A program made the position numbers and the translations under genes. From assembly GCF_023534745.1 (NCBI RefSeq), contig NZ_JAMHJQ010000004.1, positions 323,608 through 387,607 on the forward strand: a DNA stretch of 64,000 nucleotides, given 5' to 3'. Source of the DNA: Streptomyces sp. 35G-GA-8. GTDB taxonomy: Bacteria; Actinomycetota; Actinomycetes; Streptomycetales; Streptomycetaceae. This document shows positions 46,045 to 54,807 of the stretch, piece after piece. Every line of letters begins with the position of its first letter. The first letter of the stretch is position 1. The notes under the pieces are model-generated. The model saw nothing but the letters and a program-made list of their open reading frames with translations, did no database searches and was not told the origin of the DNA.

Positions 46045-47439
46045 TCAGGCCTCGTTCTTGTCGGCCTTCTCCTCGGCCTTGGTGTCGGCGTCGGCGGCCT
46101 CGACGGTCTCGGCCGACTCGTCCTCGTCCTCGTCGTTCAGGTCGACGATCTCACCGTTCGTGTCGATCACCTTGGCGGCCTCGACGACCACCGCGAGCGC
46201 CTTGCCGCGGGCGACCTCGCCGACCAGCATCGGCACCTGGCCACCCTCGACGACCGCCTGGGCGAACTGGTCGGGGGACATGCCGGAGGACTGCGCGCGC
46301 CGCATGAGGTGCTCGGTGAGCTCCTCCTGGTTGACGTTCAGCTTCTCCTTGTTCACCAGCTCATCCAGGATGAACTGGGTCTTGATGCCCTTCTCCGCCT
46401 GCTCCTTGGTCTCGGCGTCGAACTCTTCCTCGGTCTTGCCCTGGATCTCCAGGTACTTCGCGAGGTCGAGGCCCATCTGACCGAGCTGGTGGTGCTCCAG
46501 GTTGTGCTTGCGGGTGTTGATCTCCTCCGCGAGCAGCTTCTCGGGGATCGGCACCTCGGCCAGCTTCAGCAGCTCGTCGAGGACGCGCTCCTGGGCCTGG
46601 GTGGCCTGGTCGTACTGCTTGCTGCTCTCCAGGCGCTTGCGGCTGTCGGCCTTCAGCTCGTCGAGCGTGTCGAACTCGCTCGCCATCTGGGCGAACTCGT
46701 CGTCCAGCTCGGGCAGCTCGCGCGCGGCGACCTGGCTGACCTTGACGGTGACCTCGGCGGCCTTGCCCTCGGCGGCGCCGCCCTTCAGCTCGGAGGTGAA
46801 GGTGGCCTCGCCGCCGGCCTCCAGGCCGATGACGGCCTCGTCGATGCCGTCGAGCAGCTCGCCGGAGCCGATGGTGTACTGCACGCCGGTGGCGACACCG
46901 TCGGGCAGGACCTCGCCGTCGACCTTGGCCTCAAGGTCGATCGTCACGACATCGCCCTCGGCGGCGGCGCGCTCGACCGGGTTGGTGGAGGCGAAGCGGT
47001 CGCGCAGCTGCTCGACCGACTTGTCGACGTCCTCGTCACTGACTTCGATGGAGTCGACGGTGACCTCGATGCCCGAGTAGTCGGGGATCTCGATGACCGG
47101 ACGGATGTCCACCTCGGCGGTGAAGGCCAGCAGCTCGCCGTCCTTGAGCTCGGTGATGTCGACCTCGGGCTGGCCGAGGACATTGAGCTCACCCTCGTTG
47201 ACCGCGTCGGTGTAGAACTTCGGGAGGGCGTCGTTGACGGCCTCCTCCAGCACAGCACCACGGCCGAACCGCTGGTCGATGACGCGGGCCGGGATCTTGC
47301 CCTTGCGGAAGCCCTTCACCGTGACCTGCTGGTTGATCTTCTTGTACGCCGCGTCGAGGCTGTCCTTGAGCTCCTCGAAGGGCACCTCGACAGTGAGCCG
47401 AACCCGGGTCGGGTTCAGGGTCTCCACGGCGCTCTTCAC
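46045..47439 (-). CDS. tig: Trigger factor, ribosome-associated chaperone
   Basis: A 464-residue peptidyl-prolyl isomerase and chaperone. It has the ribosome-binding domain with the signature GFRKGKIP (about residue 45), the FKBP-type PPIase domain ([16 protein letters not shown] to about 250), and the long helical C-terminal chaperone domain. The tail is very acidic ([20 protein letters not shown]). GTG 47439 has AAGGAG eight bases upstream. The -10-like TACTAT at 47558-47563 (minus strand) is a possible promoter. tRNA-Pro lies just upstream on the same strand. Confidence 0.98.
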   Translation of the reverse strand: MKSAVETLNPTRVRLTVEVPFEELKDSLDAAYKKINQQVTVKGFRKGKIPARVIDQRFGRGAVLEEAVNDALPKFYTDAVNEGELNVLGQPEVDITELKDGELLAFTAEVDIRPVIEIPDYSGIEVTVDSIEVSDEDVDKSVEQLRDRFASTNPVERAAAEGDVVTIDLEAKVDGEVLPDGVATGVQYTIGSGELLDGIDEAVIGLEAGGEATFTSELKGGAAEGKAAEVTVKVSQVAARELPELDDEFAQMASEFDTLDELKADSRKRLESSKQYDQATQAQERVLDELLKLAEVPIPEKLLAEEINTRKHNLEHHQLGQMGLDLAKYLEIQGKTEEEFDAETKEQAEKGIKTQFILDELVNKEKLNVNQEELTEHLMRRAQSSGMSPDQFAQAVVEGGQVPMLVGEVARGKALAVVVEAAKVIDTNGEIVDLNDEDEDESAETVEAADADTKAEEKADKNEA

Positions 47440-47616
47440 GGTTCGGTCTCCTTGGTGGCTGATTCTTGGGTTCTGCCGGTCCGCCGCGGTGCGGCGCGAT
47501 CCAGCGGATCGGCCCGGTTCCTCAGAGACTCTGCGGACACACGGGCGCGCAGCTTGCATAGTAACCGGAAGCGGGAAGAGCCCCACAATGCGATCTTGCG
47601 ACGCGATCTTGAAAAA

Positions 47617-47693
47617 TGGTCGGGGTGGCCGGATTCGAACCGACGACCTTCCGCTCCCAAAGCGGACGCGCTACCAAGCTGCGCCACACCCCG
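47617..47693 (-). tRNA. tRNA-Pro, anticodon TGG
   Basis: The minus strand folds as a full cloverleaf. The acceptor CGGGGTG pairs with CACCCCG, the D arm is present, and the anticodon loop TTTGGGA gives TGG in the stem TCCGC/GCGGA. The T arm is GGTTCGAATCC. The CCA end is encoded (ACCA). A -10-like TACCCT lies just upstream at 47708-47713. Confidence 0.97.
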
Positions 47694-47844
47694 TCGGTGC
47701 GACACGTAGGGTACATGCCCGCGGGGGTGCGGCCGACCGCTTTGCCCGGTGCCCTGACCGCCTCTTTACCGGTGTGCGGCGAGCGCCCGGAACCCGCTAC
47801 GATGTGGTCCGTGCCGAGGCCGCATGACCTGCGGCACGACGCGT

Positions 47845-47915
47845 GCGGGCGTAGCTCAATGGTAGAGCCCTAGTCTTCCAAACTAGCTACGCGGGTTCGA
47901 TTCCCGTCGCCCGCT
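47845..47915 (+). tRNA. tRNA-Gly, anticodon TCC
   Basis: Acceptor GCGGGCG pairs with CGCCCGC. The anticodon stem CTAGT/ACTAG holds the loop CTTCCAA, and the T arm GGGTTCGATTCCC is normal. CCA is not encoded (CTTG follows). A -10-like TACGAT at 47798-47803 fits a promoter. A hairpin terminator follows at 47938. Confidence 0.97.
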
Positions 47916-47937
47916 CTTGTGCAGAACTCATGGGTCG

Positions 47938-47970
47938 GAGCCGGTTTCCGTGTGACACGGAGGCCGGCTC
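47938..47970. terminator. Terminator after tRNA-Gly
   Basis: GAGCCGG/CCGGCTC outer arms with TCCGTG/CACGGA inside form a hairpin 22 bases past the tRNA. Confidence 0.7.
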
Positions 47971-48028
47971 TCCTCGTTTCCGCTCCCGCTCCCGCCGCCA
48001 GGGCCATCCGCGGCCGAAGCCGCCGGCG

Positions 48029-48223
48029 CTAGAAGCTGATCTTGTTGATCATTTCCGCCAGGGAGTTCATGAAGTTGTTCACCGACGGAGCGATGTTGGT
48101 GGAGGCGAGGAAGAAGCCGAACAGGATCGCGACTATCGCGGGGCCGCCCTTGAGGGAGCCACCGCGTATGAGCACCACGAGAACGACCGCCAACAGAACC
48201 ACCACAGACAGCGAAATGGCCAC
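48029..48223 (-). CDS. Small two-helix membrane protein of unknown function
   Basis: A 64-residue protein. One helix is near the N-terminus (AISLSVVVLLAVVLVVLI), followed by RGGSLKGGPA and a second helix (IVAILFGFFLASTNI). The amphipathic end is NNFMNSLAEMINKISF. The start GTG 48223 is preceded by GAGGG eight bases upstream; the frame continues to 48280. I have seen similar short proteins in Streptomyces but know no function. It faces tRNA-Gly convergently. Confidence 0.7.
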   Translation of the reverse strand: MAISLSVVVLLAVVLVVLIRGGSLKGGPAIVAILFGFFLASTNIAPSVNNFMNSLAEMINKISF

Positions 48224-48679
48224 ACTGATCACACCCTCGGTCGGTCCGCCTAGCCCAGCCCCGGGGAGCGCGCACGCCACACCCCCGCTCCGACCATCGT
48301 GCCATCAACCTCCGTGCGGATGTTGTCCGGTGACGAATCCGCGACATCACGATCGCGCCAATCACGCCCCCCGCGCGCCGGGTTCCGCACGAGCGCGACG
48401 CGCACGGGCCGGCCGCGCGTGAATGGCATGTGGACGCGAATTCAAATCCATCGCCTTCCAGCGGGCACACATCATTCACAACCCATTCCCCCGTTTCGCG
48501 CGACCGGTCGACGGGCGCATTGACCGGGATCGGTCACGCATAAGAGATCTCATCGATATGCCCCTTTTAATACTGATTAACCAGGGCATATCGCTTGGTT
48601 GTCGGCGGTTTCAGATTCGAATGGGTTACCTGACGGAGAGGTTTTACGAATTGGTTTGAGCGCGGCTAGGGTGCCTCGA
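48224..48679. other. Intergenic region, AT-richer than the rest
   Basis: 456 bases without a convincing gene between the small membrane protein and the acyltransferase. The stretch 48430-48660 is clearly lower in GC than the window average. It holds the inverted repeat at 48554-48593. Control elements for the acyltransferase gene are the likeliest content. Confidence 0.5.
48554..48593. promoter_or_regulatory. 10-bp inverted repeat with AT-rich spacer
   Basis: CGATATGCCC (48554-48563) and GGGCATATCG (48584-48593) flank a 20-base AT-rich spacer containing TTTTAATACTGATTAA. The site lies about 90 bases before the acyltransferase start. It looks like a two-half operator or a cruciform over a promoter. 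Confidence 0.5.
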
Positions 48680-49876
48680 ATGTTCCAGGCGCCGCATTCC
48701 GACGAGACGTCCACGCTCCCCCGCGCGTTTCCGGCCGCGGAGGCGGATCCCGCCACCGGAACCAGAGCTTCCGCGGTGGCCGACACGCCGGTGCCGACCG
48801 GGCCCCGGCCCGCCGGTCCTGCCGCGGACCCGAGCGCGGATACGAGCGCGGGGTCCACCAAGCGCGACGCGTTCTTCGACAACGCCAAGTACCTGGCGAT
48901 CGTCCTGGTGGCGGTGGCGCACTTCTGGGAACCCGTCATGGAGGGCAGCCGGGCGACGCGCGCGCTCTATCTGGTCGTCTACGCCTTCCACATGCCGGCC
49001 TTCGTCCTCATCTCCGGCTACTTCTCCCGGAGTTTCGCCGCCCGCCCGCACCAGATCAGGCGCCTGGTGACCGGGGTGGCCGTGCCGTATGTCGTCTTCG
49101 AGGTGGCGTACTCGCTCTTCAAGCGGTACGCGGACGACAGCCCGGACCAGCCCATCAGCCTGCTCGACCCCTGGTATCTCACCTGGTTCCTGGCCGCGTT
49201 GTTCATCTGGCGGCTGACCACCCCGCTCTGGCTCTCGCTGCGCCACCCGCTGACGGTGGCGCTCGCTCTCGCCGCGCTGGCGTCGCTCACGCCGGGCATC
49301 GGCGCGGACCTCAATCTTCAGCGCGTGCTCCAGTTCGGGCCGTACTTCGTCCTGGGGCTGCTGCTCAGGCCCGAGCACTTCCAGCTGGTACGGCGCCGCG
49401 AGGTGCGGCTGCTCGCGGTGCCGCTGTTCGCGGGCGCGCTCGTCCTCGCGTACTGGGCCGGCCCCCGGATCGCGTCCGGCTGGCTCTACCACAGCGCCAG
49501 CGCCCAGCAGTTGGACTTCCCCTGGTGGGCGGGGCCCGTGATGACGTTCGCGCTCTTCGGCTGCTCACTGCTGCTGACAGCCGGATTCCTGGCCTGGGTG
49601 CCCCGCCGCCGGACCTGGTTCACCGCGCTGGGCGCGGGCACGCTCTGCGGCTATCTGCTGCACGGATTCCTGGTCAAGGGCGCGGAGTACGGCGGCCTCT
49701 TCGCCGCGTACCCGTGGCTGGCCGGCCCCGCCGGGAAGGTCGTGCTGACCGTCGTGGCCGCCGCCGCGGTGACACTGCTGTGCACGCCTCCGGTACGGCG
49801 GCTGCTGCGCTGTGCGACCGAGCCCGAGATGCGGTGGGCGTTCCGGCGCGAGGCGGAGGCACGTCCTTCTCGGTAG
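48680..49876 (+). CDS. Acyltransferase-3-type membrane protein
   Basis: A 398-residue protein. After a disordered N-terminus of about 60 residues rich in Ala/Pro/Asp comes DAFFDNAKYLAIVLVAVAHF, the start typical of acyltransferase-3 / fucose-4-O-acetylase-like proteins. About ten membrane helices follow, with FHMPAFVLISGYFSRSF (the conserved FxMPxFFxxSG-like motif) and DPWYLTWFLAALFIWRL. The substrate is unknown; family members O-acetylate surface sugars or antibiotics. ATG 48680 has AGGG nine bases upstream; the open frame begins at 48599. A role in modifying the wall glycopolymer is possible but not shown. Confidence 0.85.
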   Translation: MFQAPHSDETSTLPRAFPAAEADPATGTRASAVADTPVPTGPRPAGPAADPSADTSAGSTKRDAFFDNAKYLAIVLVAVAHFWEPVMEGSRATRALYLVVYAFHMPAFVLISGYFSRSFAARPHQIRRLVTGVAVPYVVFEVAYSLFKRYADDSPDQPISLLDPWYLTWFLAALFIWRLTTPLWLSLRHPLTVALALAALASLTPGIGADLNLQRVLQFGPYFVLGLLLRPEHFQLVRRREVRLLAVPLFAGALVLAYWAGPRIASGWLYHSASAQQLDFPWWAGPVMTFALFGCSLLLTAGFLAWVPRRRTWFTALGAGTLCGYLLHGFLVKGAEYGGLFAAYPWLAGPAGKVVLTVVAAAAVTLLCTPPVRRLLRCATEPEMRWAFRREAEARPSR

Positions 49877-50077
49877 TCACGCGCGCTTCTCGGTAGTCAC
49901 GCCCGCTCGGCGACCGGCCCGCCCCGGGCCCCGTCGAGCCCGCTCCCGATTCGTCCGGTTTCCCCGTCCACAGTTGCTCAATAAACCGTTTGGTAAACTA
50001 ATTACTGACGATTTCTTGACGCCCCTTTGACTTGACGGAGGAACGATCCCATCGGACACGCAGAGACCCTCATAGCC

Positions 50078-51301
50078 ATGGGCGGCGCCTTCCTCGCCGC
50101 CGCCGTACTCGCCCGTCTGGGCAGCCGCATCGAGCTGCCCACCATTCCCCTGTTCATCCTCGCCGGGATCCTGCTCGGCCCCCACACCCCCGGCATCGTG
50201 CTGGTCAAGGACCCGCACGAGCTGGAGATGCTCTCCGCCCTCGGGCTGGTCCTGCTGCTCTTCTACCTCGGCCTGGAATTCCATCTGGACGACCTCAAGG
50301 CGGGCGGCCGGAAGATGGCCCTCGCCGGTGGCGCGTATCTCGCGCTGAACGTGGGCGCGGGGCTCGGCTTCGGCTTCGCGCTCGGCTGGGGCACGTCGGA
50401 GGCGCTGGTGCTCGCCGGTGTGCTCGGTATCTCCTCGTCCGCGATCGTCACCAAGGTCCTGGTCGACCTGGGCCGGATCGGCAACCCGGAGACCAAACCG
50501 ATCCTCGGCATCATCGTGGTCGAGGACATCTTCCTGGCCCTCTATCTCGCCGCGCTCCAGCCCATCCTGTCGGGTGCGGACAGCGCCTCGGCCGCCGTCA
50601 TGGACGGCGGGAAGGCGTTCGGCTTCCTGCTGCTGCTGGCGCTCGCCGCCCGGTTCGGCACGAAGGTCGTCGGACGGCTCATGAACACCAAGGACGACGA
50701 GCTTCTCGTCATCTCCTTCCTCGGCGCGGCGGTCCTCGTGGCCGGTGTCTCCGAGTGGTTCGGGGTCGCGGACGCCATCGGCGCGTTCATGGTCGGTCTG
50801 ATGCTCGGCGGCACCACCTCGGGCCCCCGGATCCGTAAGCTCGTCCACCCGCTGCGGGACGCGTTCGGCGCGATCTTCTTCTTCGCCTTCGGGCTGTCGA
50901 TCAACCCGGGTGATCTGCCCACCGTGCTCTGGCCCGTGCTCGCCGCCGCGGCCGTGACCCTGGTGATGAATGTCGCCGCGGGGCTGACCGCGGCCAGGAT
51001 CTTCGGTTTCGGCGCCCAGCCCGCGGCGAACATCTCGACGACCCTGCTGGCCCGGGGCGAGTTCGCGCTGATCCTCGCCACGATGGCGGCGGGCGCGGGG
51101 CTCGACAGCCGGCTCGCTCCGTTCATCGCCGGATATGTCCTGGTCCTCGCGGTCCTCGGCCCGCTGGCGGCGGGCAGGTCGCACTGGCTGGCCCGGATCC
51201 TGCCGGGTGGCAGGACCGGTGGTGACGGCCCGGGATCCGCGGGGAACGAGCCCTCGTACGCCCCCGATTCGGGCGACAGGGGGGCACCGGTGACGAGCTG
51301 A
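50078..51301 (+). CDS. Cation:proton antiporter, CPA2 family
   Basis: A 407-residue protein with about twelve membrane helices. CPA2-like stretches are LPTIPLFILAGILLGPHTPG, FYLGLEFHLDDL, GISSSAIVTKVLVDLG and VEDIFLALYL. There is no TrkA/RCK domain; the C-terminus is short and hydrophilic. The exchanged ion (K+ or Na+) cannot be told from sequence. The start is uncertain. ATG 50078 has no good ribosome-binding site, while GGAGG at 50037-50041 lies nine bases before an in-frame ATC (50051) that would add IGHAETLIA. It converges on the phosphatase gene. Confidence 0.9.
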   Translation: MGGAFLAAAVLARLGSRIELPTIPLFILAGILLGPHTPGIVLVKDPHELEMLSALGLVLLLFYLGLEFHLDDLKAGGRKMALAGGAYLALNVGAGLGFGFALGWGTSEALVLAGVLGISSSAIVTKVLVDLGRIGNPETKPILGIIVVEDIFLALYLAALQPILSGADSASAAVMDGGKAFGFLLLLALAARFGTKVVGRLMNTKDDELLVISFLGAAVLVAGVSEWFGVADAIGAFMVGLMLGGTTSGPRIRKLVHPLRDAFGAIFFFAFGLSINPGDLPTVLWPVLAAAAVTLVMNVAAGLTAARIFGFGAQPAANISTTLLARGEFALILATMAAGAGLDSRLAPFIAGYVLVLAVLGPLAAGRSHWLARILPGGRTGGDGPGSAGNEPSYAPDSGDRGAPVTS

Positions 51302-51349
51302 CGCCCATGCTTTTACCACCACCCGCGACGGCCCGTACCACCCTCCGCG

Positions 51350-51379
51350 CTCCCCTCCGCCCATCACGGCGGAGGGGAG
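51350..51379. terminator. Bidirectional terminator
   Basis: A perfect 12-bp stem CTCCCCTCCGCC/GGCGGAGGGGAG with loop CATCAC, followed by TTCTGTCTCT, between the convergent antiporter and phosphatase genes. Confidence 0.85.
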
Positions 51380-51408
51380 TTCTGTCTCTACGCGAGGTGT
51401 CCGGCTCT

Positions 51409-52554
51409 CTAGGGCTCGCGGCAGATCAGCAGCAGCGCGCGGTCGTCGTTCACGTCCTTCGCGACCGCCTCGATGAGATGCCAGGCCGCGCCCTCGAAGC
51501 CCGGGACGACATAGCGGTCGGCCTCCCCCGTGAGCCGGTCGATGCCCTCGCCCAGATCGCGGCCAGGGGCCTCGACCAGCCCGTCCGTGAAGAGCATCAG
51601 CACGTCACCGGGGCGCAGTGAGCCCTTGACCGGGTCGAACTGCGCCCCTCCGTACACCCCCAGCAGCGGGCCCTCGCCCGACTTCTCCTCCCAGCGGCCA
51701 CTGCCCGCGTGCAGTTGGAGAGCGGGCAGATGGCCCGCCGACAGCAGTTCGAAGTCGCCCGAGTCCAGATCGAGCACGAGATGGATGGAGGTGGCGAAGC
51801 CCTCGTCCCAGTCCTGCCTGAGCAGATAGCCGTTGGCCGCCGGGAGGAAGCTGTGCGACGGGAGGGAGCCGAGGAGTCCGCCGAAGGCGCCCGAGAGCAG
51901 CAGGGCCCGGGAGCCCGCGTCCATGCCCTTGCCCGAGACATCGGTCAGGACGACTTCGAGCGTCCGGCCGCCGTTCGTCCTGGCGGCCACCACGAAGTCG
52001 CCCGAGAAGGACTGGCCGCCGGCCGGGCGCAGCGCCATCTCGCGGTGCCAGCCCTTGGGGAGCCGGGGCAGGGCGCTCTGCACCCTGATCCGTTCGCGCA
52101 GGTCGAAGAGCATCGTCCCGCCGCGCCGCCAGGGAACCCCGACGCGCGCCCTGAACTGGGCGATCAGCAGTCCGAAGAGCCCGCAGGCGGCGACCACGAG
52201 CACCGTGCCCGGGGTGACGCGGGCCGGGCCGTCCGGGTACGGGCCGAGGACCATCGACTCGATGATCAGCGCGGCGGCGGCAGCCGCGTACAGACTGAGC
52301 AGACTCGCGGGTCGCAGCAGCAGCCCGCCGGCCACGATCGGGAGGACGAGCGCGGAGGGCGCGCACCAGACGGGGACGGCGATGGTGGTGAGCGTGATGG
52401 CCGGGATGGTGAGCAGCAGACCGACGAGGGCGATCCAGTCCGAGCCGTCGCCCCGGAAGTAGTCCACCCCGGATTTGCGCACGCCGTTGCGGACCCGGTG
52501 CAGCTTCCTGCGCATCCGGGCCGAGTAGGATTCCGCTCCCGCGACACCGGCCAT
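51409..52554 (-). CDS. Membrane-bound SpoIIE-type PP2C serine phosphatase
   Basis: A 381-residue protein. Residues about 40-150 hold four or five helices (WIALVGLLLTIPAITLTTIA; ALVLPIVAGGLLL; LLSLYAAAAAALIIESMVLG; VLVVAACGLFGLLIAQF). The C-terminal PP2C domain has SGDFVVAA, VVLTDVSGKGMDAG (metal-binding Asp), SAGHLPALQL and LMLFTDGLVEAPG. Such phosphatases act on anti-sigma-factor antagonists; the partner here is unknown. The frame is open upstream to 52860, but ATG 52554 has TAGGGT eight bases before it, a leaderless pattern. It is divergent from the Eis-like gene. Confidence 0.92.
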   Translation of the reverse strand: MAGVAGAESYSARMRRKLHRVRNGVRKSGVDYFRGDGSDWIALVGLLLTIPAITLTTIAVPVWCAPSALVLPIVAGGLLLRPASLLSLYAAAAAALIIESMVLGPYPDGPARVTPGTVLVVAACGLFGLLIAQFRARVGVPWRRGGTMLFDLRERIRVQSALPRLPKGWHREMALRPAGGQSFSGDFVVAARTNGGRTLEVVLTDVSGKGMDAGSRALLLSGAFGGLLGSLPSHSFLPAANGYLLRQDWDEGFATSIHLVLDLDSGDFELLSAGHLPALQLHAGSGRWEEKSGEGPLLGVYGGAQFDPVKGSLRPGDVLMLFTDGLVEAPGRDLGEGIDRLTGEADRYVVPGFEGAAWHLIEAVAKDVNDDRALLLICREP

Positions 52555-52660
52555 TGTTGTGGACCCTATCGATCCGTCCGCCCGGCGTGCAGGGGGACCC
52601 CTGTGACATTGCGTTCGAAATCGGGTCGCCTCGTTGTCGTACCCCTGGTACTGATGGCAT

Positions 52661-53896
52661 ATGACTATCGATCTACGGGTACTGAAACCGGCCGAATGGG
52701 ACACCTGGTACGGGGCGTTGGAGCTCGCGTTCGGTGGTGTCCCGGACACGATCGGGGAGACCGGGCTGATGCGGGATCTCACCGAGTTCGACCGCTCGCT
52801 CGGGGTCTGGGACGGGGACGAGTGCGTGGGCACGGCGGGGGCGTTCAGCTTCCGGCTCACGGTGCCCGGCGGTGCGCAGGTCCCCGCGGCCGGTGTGACG
52901 ATGGTGAGTGTCGCGGCGACGCACCGCCGGCGCGGGGTGCTGACGTCGATGATGCGGCGCCAGCTCGATGATGTCAGGTCGTGGGGCGAACCGCTCGCCG
53001 TGTTGACGGCCTCCGAGCCGGTGATCTACGGACGCTACGGCTACGGCGTCGCGACCGAACAGCTCTCGGCGGAGATCGACACCTCCCGAGTGCGGATCTC
53101 GATACCCGAAGGATCGGACGATATACGTCTTCGTCGGGTGAAACCGGATGACCCGGTGGTACGCGACGCGTGTGAAGCGGTGTACGCCGCGGAGGTCGCG
53201 GGGCGGCCGGGGATGCTCGCCCGCCGGCCTGGCTGGGAGCGGCATCCGGTCGTCGACGCCGGACAGGTGAAGGACGGCATGTCGGCGCTCCAGTGCGTGC
53301 TGGCGGAGCGGGACGGCGAGGTGGTGGGGTTCACGCTCTTCCACAACAAGCCGGAGTGGGACAGGTCGGGCCCGAAGGGGACGATCGAGCTGCGGGATCT
53401 GTACGCCCTGGACCCGGCGGCGTACGCGTCGCTCTGGGACTTCCTCTTCTCGATCGATCTGACATCGGCGGTCCGGGCGGGCAACCGGCCGCCGGACGAC
53501 CCGTTCCAGTATCTGGTCTCGGACATCCGGCGGTGCCAGGTGCGGCTGCGGGACTCGCTGTATCTGCGGCCGGTGGAGGTCGGGGCCGCGCTGGAGGCCC
53601 GTACGTACCGGACGCCGGTGGATGTGGTGCTGGAGGTGACGGACGCGTTCTGCCCCTGGAACGAGGGGCGTTGGCGGCTGTCCGGCGACTCCAAGGGCGC
53701 GTCCTGCGAGCGCACCGCCGATGAGGCCGAGCTGGCGCTGTCCGTGAACGAGTTGGGTGCCGCGTATCTGGGCGGCGTCTCCCTGGCGGCGCTGGCGCGC
53801 GCGGGGCGGGTCCGGGAGATACGTCCAGGAGCGCTGGGCGAGGCATCGGCCGCGTTCTCGTCGGAGATCGCGCCCTGGCTGCCGCACGGGTTCTAA
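52661..53896 (+). CDS. Eis-like GNAT N-acetyltransferase
   Basis: A 411-residue protein of the size and layout of mycobacterial Eis: two GNAT regions and a C-terminal SCP2-like domain. The acetyl-CoA loop is VSVAATHRRRGVLTSMM, and YGRYGYGVATE carries the tyrosine region used as acid. The protein ends in PHGF; in M. tuberculosis Eis the carboxylate of the terminal Phe is part of the catalytic site. Eis acetylates aminoglycosides and polyamines at several positions; the substrate here is unknown. Seven bases separate it from the convergent glycosylase gene. Confidence 0.9.
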   Translation: MTIDLRVLKPAEWDTWYGALELAFGGVPDTIGETGLMRDLTEFDRSLGVWDGDECVGTAGAFSFRLTVPGGAQVPAAGVTMVSVAATHRRRGVLTSMMRRQLDDVRSWGEPLAVLTASEPVIYGRYGYGVATEQLSAEIDTSRVRISIPEGSDDIRLRRVKPDDPVVRDACEAVYAAEVAGRPGMLARRPGWERHPVVDAGQVKDGMSALQCVLAERDGEVVGFTLFHNKPEWDRSGPKGTIELRDLYALDPAAYASLWDFLFSIDLTSAVRAGNRPPDDPFQYLVSDIRRCQVRLRDSLYLRPVEVGAALEARTYRTPVDVVLEVTDAFCPWNEGRWRLSGDSKGASCERTADEAELALSVNELGAAYLGGVSLAALARAGRVREIRPGALGEASAAFSSEIAPWLPHGF

Positions 53897-53903
53897 TCCG
53901 GTC

Positions 53904-54725
53904 CTAAGGCGTTCCCCGGCGCTGCTGGCAGCCCGGGCACCAGAACAGGTTGCGGGCGGCGAGGGTCGCGGTGCGGATCTCGTCGCCGCACAGCAGGCAG
54001 GGCATCCGCGCCCTGCGGTAGACGTACACCTCGCCGCCGTGATCGTCGACGCGCGGCGGGCGGCCCATCGCCTCGGGGGTGTGCTCGGGGCGGACGGTGT
54101 CGATCCGGTTGTTCCGTACCCCTTCACGCATCAGCGCCACCAGATCCGCCCAGATCGCGTCCCACTCGCGGCGGGTGAGGTCCTTGCCCGCGCGGTACGG
54201 GTCGATGCCGTGCCGGAAGAGGACCTCGGCGCGGTAGACATTGCCGACGCCCGCGATCACCTTCTGGTCCATGAGCAGGGCGGCGACGGTCGTACGGGAC
54301 CGGGAGATCCGCGCCCAGGCCTTCTCGCCGTCGTCCACGCGGCGCAGCGGGTCCGGGCCGAGGCGGTCGTGTATCGCCGCCTTCTCGGGTGCGGTGATCA
54401 GGGCGCAGGTGGTGGGGCCGCGCAGATCCATGTACGCCGTCCCGGAGGCGAGCCGCAGCCTGACCGTGTCCGTGGACGGCGGGGCCGGCGCGTCGCCGAA
54501 GCCGACCTTGCCGAACAGGCCGAGGTGGATATGGACCCAGCCCTGGTCCTCGAAGCCGAGGAAGAGATGTTTGCCGTGGGCGTCGACGCCGTCGAGGACC
54601 CGGCCGTCGAGCAGCGCCGCGCTGTCGGAGAACTTGCCCTGCGGGCTGCTGACCCGGGTCGGCCGGCCGCCGAACCGGTCGAGATGGTCTTCGGCGAGCC
54701 GGTGGATCGTATGCCCCTCGGGCAC
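53904..54725 (-). CDS. Fpg/Nei-family DNA glycosylase
   Basis: A 273-residue bifunctional glycosylase/AP lyase that removes oxidised bases. The mature N-terminus PEGHTIHRLAEDHLDRF gives the catalytic Pro and Glu. GKHLFLGFEDQGWVHIHLGL holds the conserved lysine and the DNA-binding loop, and the helix-two-turn-helix reads DQKVIAGVGNVYRAEVLF. The zinc finger CLLC...CPGC is complete. PEGHTI points to the Nei (endonuclease VIII) side of the family. GTG 54725 has GAGGAG five bases upstream. Confidence 0.94.
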   Translation of the reverse strand: MPEGHTIHRLAEDHLDRFGGRPTRVSSPQGKFSDSAALLDGRVLDGVDAHGKHLFLGFEDQGWVHIHLGLFGKVGFGDAPAPPSTDTVRLRLASGTAYMDLRGPTTCALITAPEKAAIHDRLGPDPLRRVDDGEKAWARISRSRTTVAALLMDQKVIAGVGNVYRAEVLFRHGIDPYRAGKDLTRREWDAIWADLVALMREGVRNNRIDTVRPEHTPEAMGRPPRVDDHGGEVYVYRRARMPCLLCGDEIRTATLAARNLFWCPGCQQRRGTP

Positions 54726-54807
54726 GGGATCTCCTCTGTGACAGGTCCTCGGTGACATGGCTGTGCCGCCGGGGGCGGGCCCGGCGGCACCTGGTGAGTC
54801 CGGGGCC

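Noticed and set aside
47617-47693. An integrated element at tRNA-Pro
   Set aside because: The tRNA is intact. No integrase, excisionase or duplicated 3' end is visible within the window.
49877-51367. A 496-codon minus-strand frame opposite the antiporter
   Set aside because: The composition is Glu/Arg/Gly-rich, as expected for the complement of a membrane protein in high-GC DNA. It has no start signal.
52673-54127. A 484-codon minus-strand frame opposite the Eis-like gene
   Set aside because: It is Arg/Pro-rich with no domain, and it overlaps two well-supported genes. The Eis-like reading carries clear GNAT motifs.
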